Source: DASQJJ01 sp964598355 (GTDB taxonomy: Bacteria; Patescibacteriota; Microgenomatia; Levybacterales; UBA12049). From it: a stretch of 23,583 bases of DNA. The stretch spans positions 1 through 23,583 of the forward strand of contig CAZRBN010000013.1 of assembly GCA_964598355.1 (NCBI GenBank). The letters are read 5' to 3'. Under the pieces are notes generated by a model. It had not been told where the DNA came from and did no database searches. It saw nothing but the letters and a program-made list of their open reading frames with translations. The translations under genes were made by a program, and so were the position numbers. Numbering within the stretch: position 1 is the first letter of the stretch; each line of letters opens with the position of its first letter. Shown here piece by piece: positions 21,606 through 23,583 of this stretch.

Positions 21606-22004
21606 ATGCAATTCCCTGAAGAGATACAAGAGTTTTTGCAACAACCTCATTTTATGGTGTTGGGTACATTGCGCCACGACAACACTATACAAATGTCTGT
21701 TGTATGGTATGAATTTGTGAACAATACCTTTCGGGTAAGTACAACAACAGAGAGGGCAAAGTATACAAACATTCTCCGCAATCCACATGTAACGTTTGTT
21801 ATTGTCAACAAAGATAATTCATATCAATATATTCAAGTTACAGGGATTGCGACAATTTCGACAGAAGGAGCGCATATAGTAATAGATAATTTAAGTCAAC
21901 GTTACATAGGGAAAAAACCGTATCCAGCTGATCCTGAGCATAAAGAAGACAGAGTTATTATTACCATAACTCCCGAAAAGTATACTGCAATGGGATTTGC
22001 ATAG
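21606..22004 (+). CDS. PPOX-class split-barrel flavin/F420-binding protein
   Basis: A 132-residue protein of the pyridoxamine 5'-phosphate oxidase-like split-barrel family, closest in pattern to the small Rv1155-type group that uses F420. HFMVLGTLRHDNTIQMSVVW is the first strand pair with the conserved substrate side, TTTERAKYTNILRNPHVTFV is the cofactor phosphate-binding region (T-x-R-x-K-x-N-x-R-NP-V), and IQVTGIATI the next strand. Such enzymes reduce or oxidise small molecules in the cytoplasm; FMN use is the alternative. It lies 14 nt after the DUF1059 gene and converges on the LLM oxidoreductase genes. Confidence 0.88.
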   Translation: MQFPEEIQEFLQQPHFMVLGTLRHDNTIQMSVVWYEFVNNTFRVSTTTERAKYTNILRNPHVTFVIVNKDNSYQYIQVTGIATISTEGAHIVIDNLSQRYIGKKPYPADPEHKEDRVIITITPEKYTAMGFA

Positions 22005-22045
22005 CCTTCATTCTCTCTTTACTTTTGGTAAAACATTTTTTCCGT

Positions 22046-22229
22046 TTATCCTACTGCTGCCCCGAGCCATGTCCACGTAAAGGCACAGTGTCCAGCTTCT
22101 GACCAAGGATGGAAATGATCACTGACATCAATAGATGTCAAAACCAGATTGTTCTGCGACAATAGCATACTCCAGTAATTCATCTGGTTGGTATTGTTCT
22201 ATGTCTGCTTTCCACCCAATTTTTACCAA
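22046..22229 (-). pseudogene. Frameshifted N-terminal fragment of an LLM F420-type oxidoreductase
   Basis: Starting at TTG 22229, with AGGAGAG upstream, the frame reads VKIGWKADIEQYQPDELLEY and AIVAEQSGFD; one extra base near 22135 then shifts it, and SIDVSDHFHPWSEAGHCAFT followed by WTWLGAAVG continues in the next frame to TAA at 22046. This is the N-terminus of an LLM oxidoreductase of the F420-dependent glucose-6-phosphate-dehydrogenase-like type (AExxGFD...SDHFHPW...FxWxWLGA). About 60 of some 320 residues remain. The AGGAG overlaps the stop of the intact LLM gene, so it was once coupled to it. It resembles the family of the edge gene at 23217, not the intact gene next door. Confidence 0.75.
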
Positions 22230-22240
22230 AAAATTCTCTC

Positions 22241-23113
22241 CTATAATTTTGCTACTTCCGGGATAATCTTTTCTTCAAAAATATGCAGCGGGGCTATATC
22301 CTCTACATGTTGTATGCCAAAAATAACATGATCAAATCCCAACTCCCGTAACTGACTGCATTCATCAATAACTTCCTGCGGATCAAAATTTTCCATCACC
22401 TGATTGAGAACTGTTTTTTCTATTTCATCATAATTTCTTCCAACTTCACTGCAATGCTCTTTGAGAATATCGAGCTTGCTGACCAATTCTTCAGGACCCA
22501 AGCGTGCAAAAAGATTACATGCATCTCCATATTGCGCTACCAGACGAAGTGTTTTCTTTTCTCCCCCTCCTCCAATAAGAATTGGGGGATGAGGCTGAGT
22601 TATCGGCTGAGGACTATTCAATGGTCTTTCTAAATGAAAATGCTTGCCATTATATGGTTCTTCATCGCCTTCCCACATGTGTAATGCAATTTGCAACGCT
22701 TCTTCCAACATTTCAAACCTTTCTTTCAATGGTGGAAAATCAAATCCAAGAGAGCGGGATTCTTCTTCATTCCATGCAGCACCGATTCCTAAATAGGCAC
22801 GACCATGGCTTAACACATCAAGTGTTGTAACAATTTTAACAAGGAGTGCGGGATTTCGGTAAATAACTCCTGTTACTAATGTGCCAAGTTTTACTTTTCT
22901 TGTCATGGCTGCAAGAAAACCAAGTGTGGTATACCCTTCAAGCATGGGTTCTTCAGGCTTTCCAATATGCATAATTTGAAAAAAATGATCCATAACCCAC
23001 ATACTGTAAAACCCTGCATCATCTGCAGTTGTCGCGAGATTTCTCAATGTCTCACGAATCGTCTCGGGTTGACCTGGCCAAGTGAATCTATTGATTTGCA
23101 GTCCTACTTTCAC
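22241..23113 (-). CDS. LLM-class flavin/F420-dependent oxidoreductase
   Basis: A 290-residue TIM-barrel enzyme of the luciferase-like monooxygenase superfamily. The N-terminus KVGLQINRFTWPG, AGFYSMWVMDHF, GTLVTGVIYRNPALLVKIVT, LDVLSHGRAYLGIGAAWNEEE and PHPPILIGGGGEKKTLRLVA are the standard segments of the F420-dependent group, in order. Such enzymes move hydride between F420H2 (or FMNH2) and diverse organic substrates; the substrate is not predictable. The start is a GTG at 23113 with no clear ribosome site. It lies 103 nt after a related enzyme gene and 12 nt before a degraded third copy. No F420 synthesis gene is in view. Confidence 0.93.
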   Translation of the reverse strand: MKVGLQINRFTWPGQPETIRETLRNLATTADDAGFYSMWVMDHFFQIMHIGKPEEPMLEGYTTLGFLAAMTRKVKLGTLVTGVIYRNPALLVKIVTTLDVLSHGRAYLGIGAAWNEEESRSLGFDFPPLKERFEMLEEALQIALHMWEGDEEPYNGKHFHLERPLNSPQPITQPHPPILIGGGGEKKTLRLVAQYGDACNLFARLGPEELVSKLDILKEHCSEVGRNYDEIEKTVLNQVMENFDPQEVIDECSQLRELGFDHVIFGIQHVEDIAPLHIFEEKIIPEVAKL

Positions 23114-23191
23114 AACAAGGCCACCATACCACAGGGGAGATGAAAAATTAGTAAGAATACTTTCTTTAAAAAACCGACCTTTTGGTAAAGT

Positions 23192-23214
23192 GTACTTGGA
23201 AAAATCTCAAGTAC
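23192..23214. terminator. Stem-loop after the edge LLM gene
   Basis: GTACTTG and CAAGTAC form a perfect 7-bp stem with a 9-nt loop, 2 nt after the TGA of the gene at 23217. On the minus strand a run of six T follows about 22 nt later, so it is at best a weak intrinsic terminator; it may instead be an mRNA-stabilising hairpin. Confidence 0.4.
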
Positions 23215-23216
23215 CT

Positions 23217-23583
23217 TCAGGCCATCTGTCTTAATTGTGGAATAACATTTTCTCCAAGCGTTGTTATAATTTTTTCTTGATCCACTCCAGTTGTTTGGAT
23301 AACAACAATATCAGCATGCATATCAGTAATAAGCGGGGCATATGCAGCAATATAGTCATCCGCATTCTTTACTCGTGTATATCTTGCTAGTATTTCTTCT
23401 TTCGGTAATGCATCTGCTTCTTTTTGCAATACTTCTGGGTCAGTTGCTATATTTCGGCTTGGAGCTCTGAGTCCTCGCCATGGCTTAAGTGCTTCTATTG
23501 CCTCGTTATCATCTTCTGCAAGGACTGTCCAACGGCTGGCAACAATAGTAAAATTTTTTCCTTGAGCGGATTCTCTAGCTGGA
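23217..23583 (-). CDS. F420-dependent LLM oxidoreductase, C-terminal part
   Basis: The frame is open from the right edge to TGA at 23217 and gives 121 residues of C-terminus. It reads ASRWTVLAEDDNEAIEALKP and WRGLRAP, then ADALPKEEILARYTRVKNAD and YAPLITDMHADIVVIQTTG, ending ENVIPQLRQMA. This fits the C-terminal part of LLM enzymes of the F420-dependent glucose-6-phosphate-dehydrogenase-like family. An internal TTG at 23429 is not the real start. It probably uses F420 to oxidise or reduce a small molecule; sugar phosphate specificity is not shown. It is followed by another LLM gene and by a degraded N-terminal fragment of its own family. Confidence 0.8.
   Translation of the reverse strand, partial: PARESAQGKNFTIVASRWTVLAEDDNEAIEALKPWRGLRAPSRNIATDPEVLQKEADALPKEEILARYTRVKNADDYIAAYAPLITDMHADIVVIQTTGVDQEKIITTLGENVIPQLRQMA

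Noticed and set aside
23217..23429. Separate 70-residue gene at the right edge
   Set aside because: The frame continues without a stop to the window edge and encodes the rest of an LLM enzyme C-terminus; the TTG at 23429 is internal.
1..23583. Alternative genetic code (TGA as Gly or Trp) as in some candidate phyla
   Set aside because: Several well-supported genes end at TGA exactly where the family ends or the next gene begins (1038, 11070, 23217).

Overview
The window is AT-rich, has short intergenic gaps and uses the standard bacterial code (TGA ends several genes). It holds no rRNA, tRNA, CRISPR array or transposase. Single-pass membrane-anchored proteins, small zinc-ribbon proteins, a DUF5667-like protein, a YHYH protein and very small genes suggest a Candidate Phyla Radiation bacterium (Patescibacteria, perhaps a Microgenomates-type lineage). 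This is inference from gene content; no phylogenetic marker is present. A run of ten N at 4944-4953 marks an assembly gap, so this is probably a metagenome or draft scaffold.

Layout. 1-5.8 kb (minus strand): an edge-truncated secreted protein, a translationally coupled cupin/DUF5667-like pair, a DEAD-box RNA helicase with a strong promoter and a long inverted repeat in its leader, and two neighbouring anchored proteins with His-rich HYH/YHYH motifs. 5.8-10 kb: a membrane-anchored sugar-dehydrogenase-type propeller, an RluB-type pseudouridine synthase, a YgjP-type metallopeptidase, two hypothetical genes and a GIY-YIG protein. 10.1-12.5 kb: a two-gene unit (a divergent PP2C-like protein and a GT9-like glycosyltransferase) lying between the GIY-YIG gene and a broken partial copy of it. 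12.8-14.2 kb: an L,D-transpeptidase and a linked anchored protein. 14.2-18.2 kb: a cluster of small genes (zinc ribbons, a C2H2-like finger, a 30-residue membrane peptide, an SPW-repeat protein, DUF2267) plus an RNA 2',3'-cyclic phosphodiesterase. 18.5-23.6 kb: FMN reductase, DUF457 membrane protein, DUF892 ferritin-like protein, G1 (eqolisin) peptidase, DUF1059, a PPOX-family protein, two LLM flavin/F420-type oxidoreductases (one cut by the edge) and a frameshifted LLM fragment.

How the genes fit together. Much of the window serves the cell surface: L,D-transpeptidase, G1 peptidase, anchored propeller, YHYH pair and a glycosyltransferase. The right third is a redox and stress-type set more usual in soil Actinobacteria or Proteobacteria, and looks acquired.

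Regulation. At least ten genes have a TANNNT -10 box ending 6-8 nt before the ATG, which implies leaderless mRNAs. Others carry strong Shine-Dalgarno sequences (16641, 16287, 15438, 18189, 21403). The helicase is the exception, with about 160 nt of leader that can fold into a 23-bp stem. The most notable observations are this leader, the leaderless promoters, the GIY-YIG repeats around the PP2C-like/GT9 unit, and the F420-type enzymes with a degraded paralogue.
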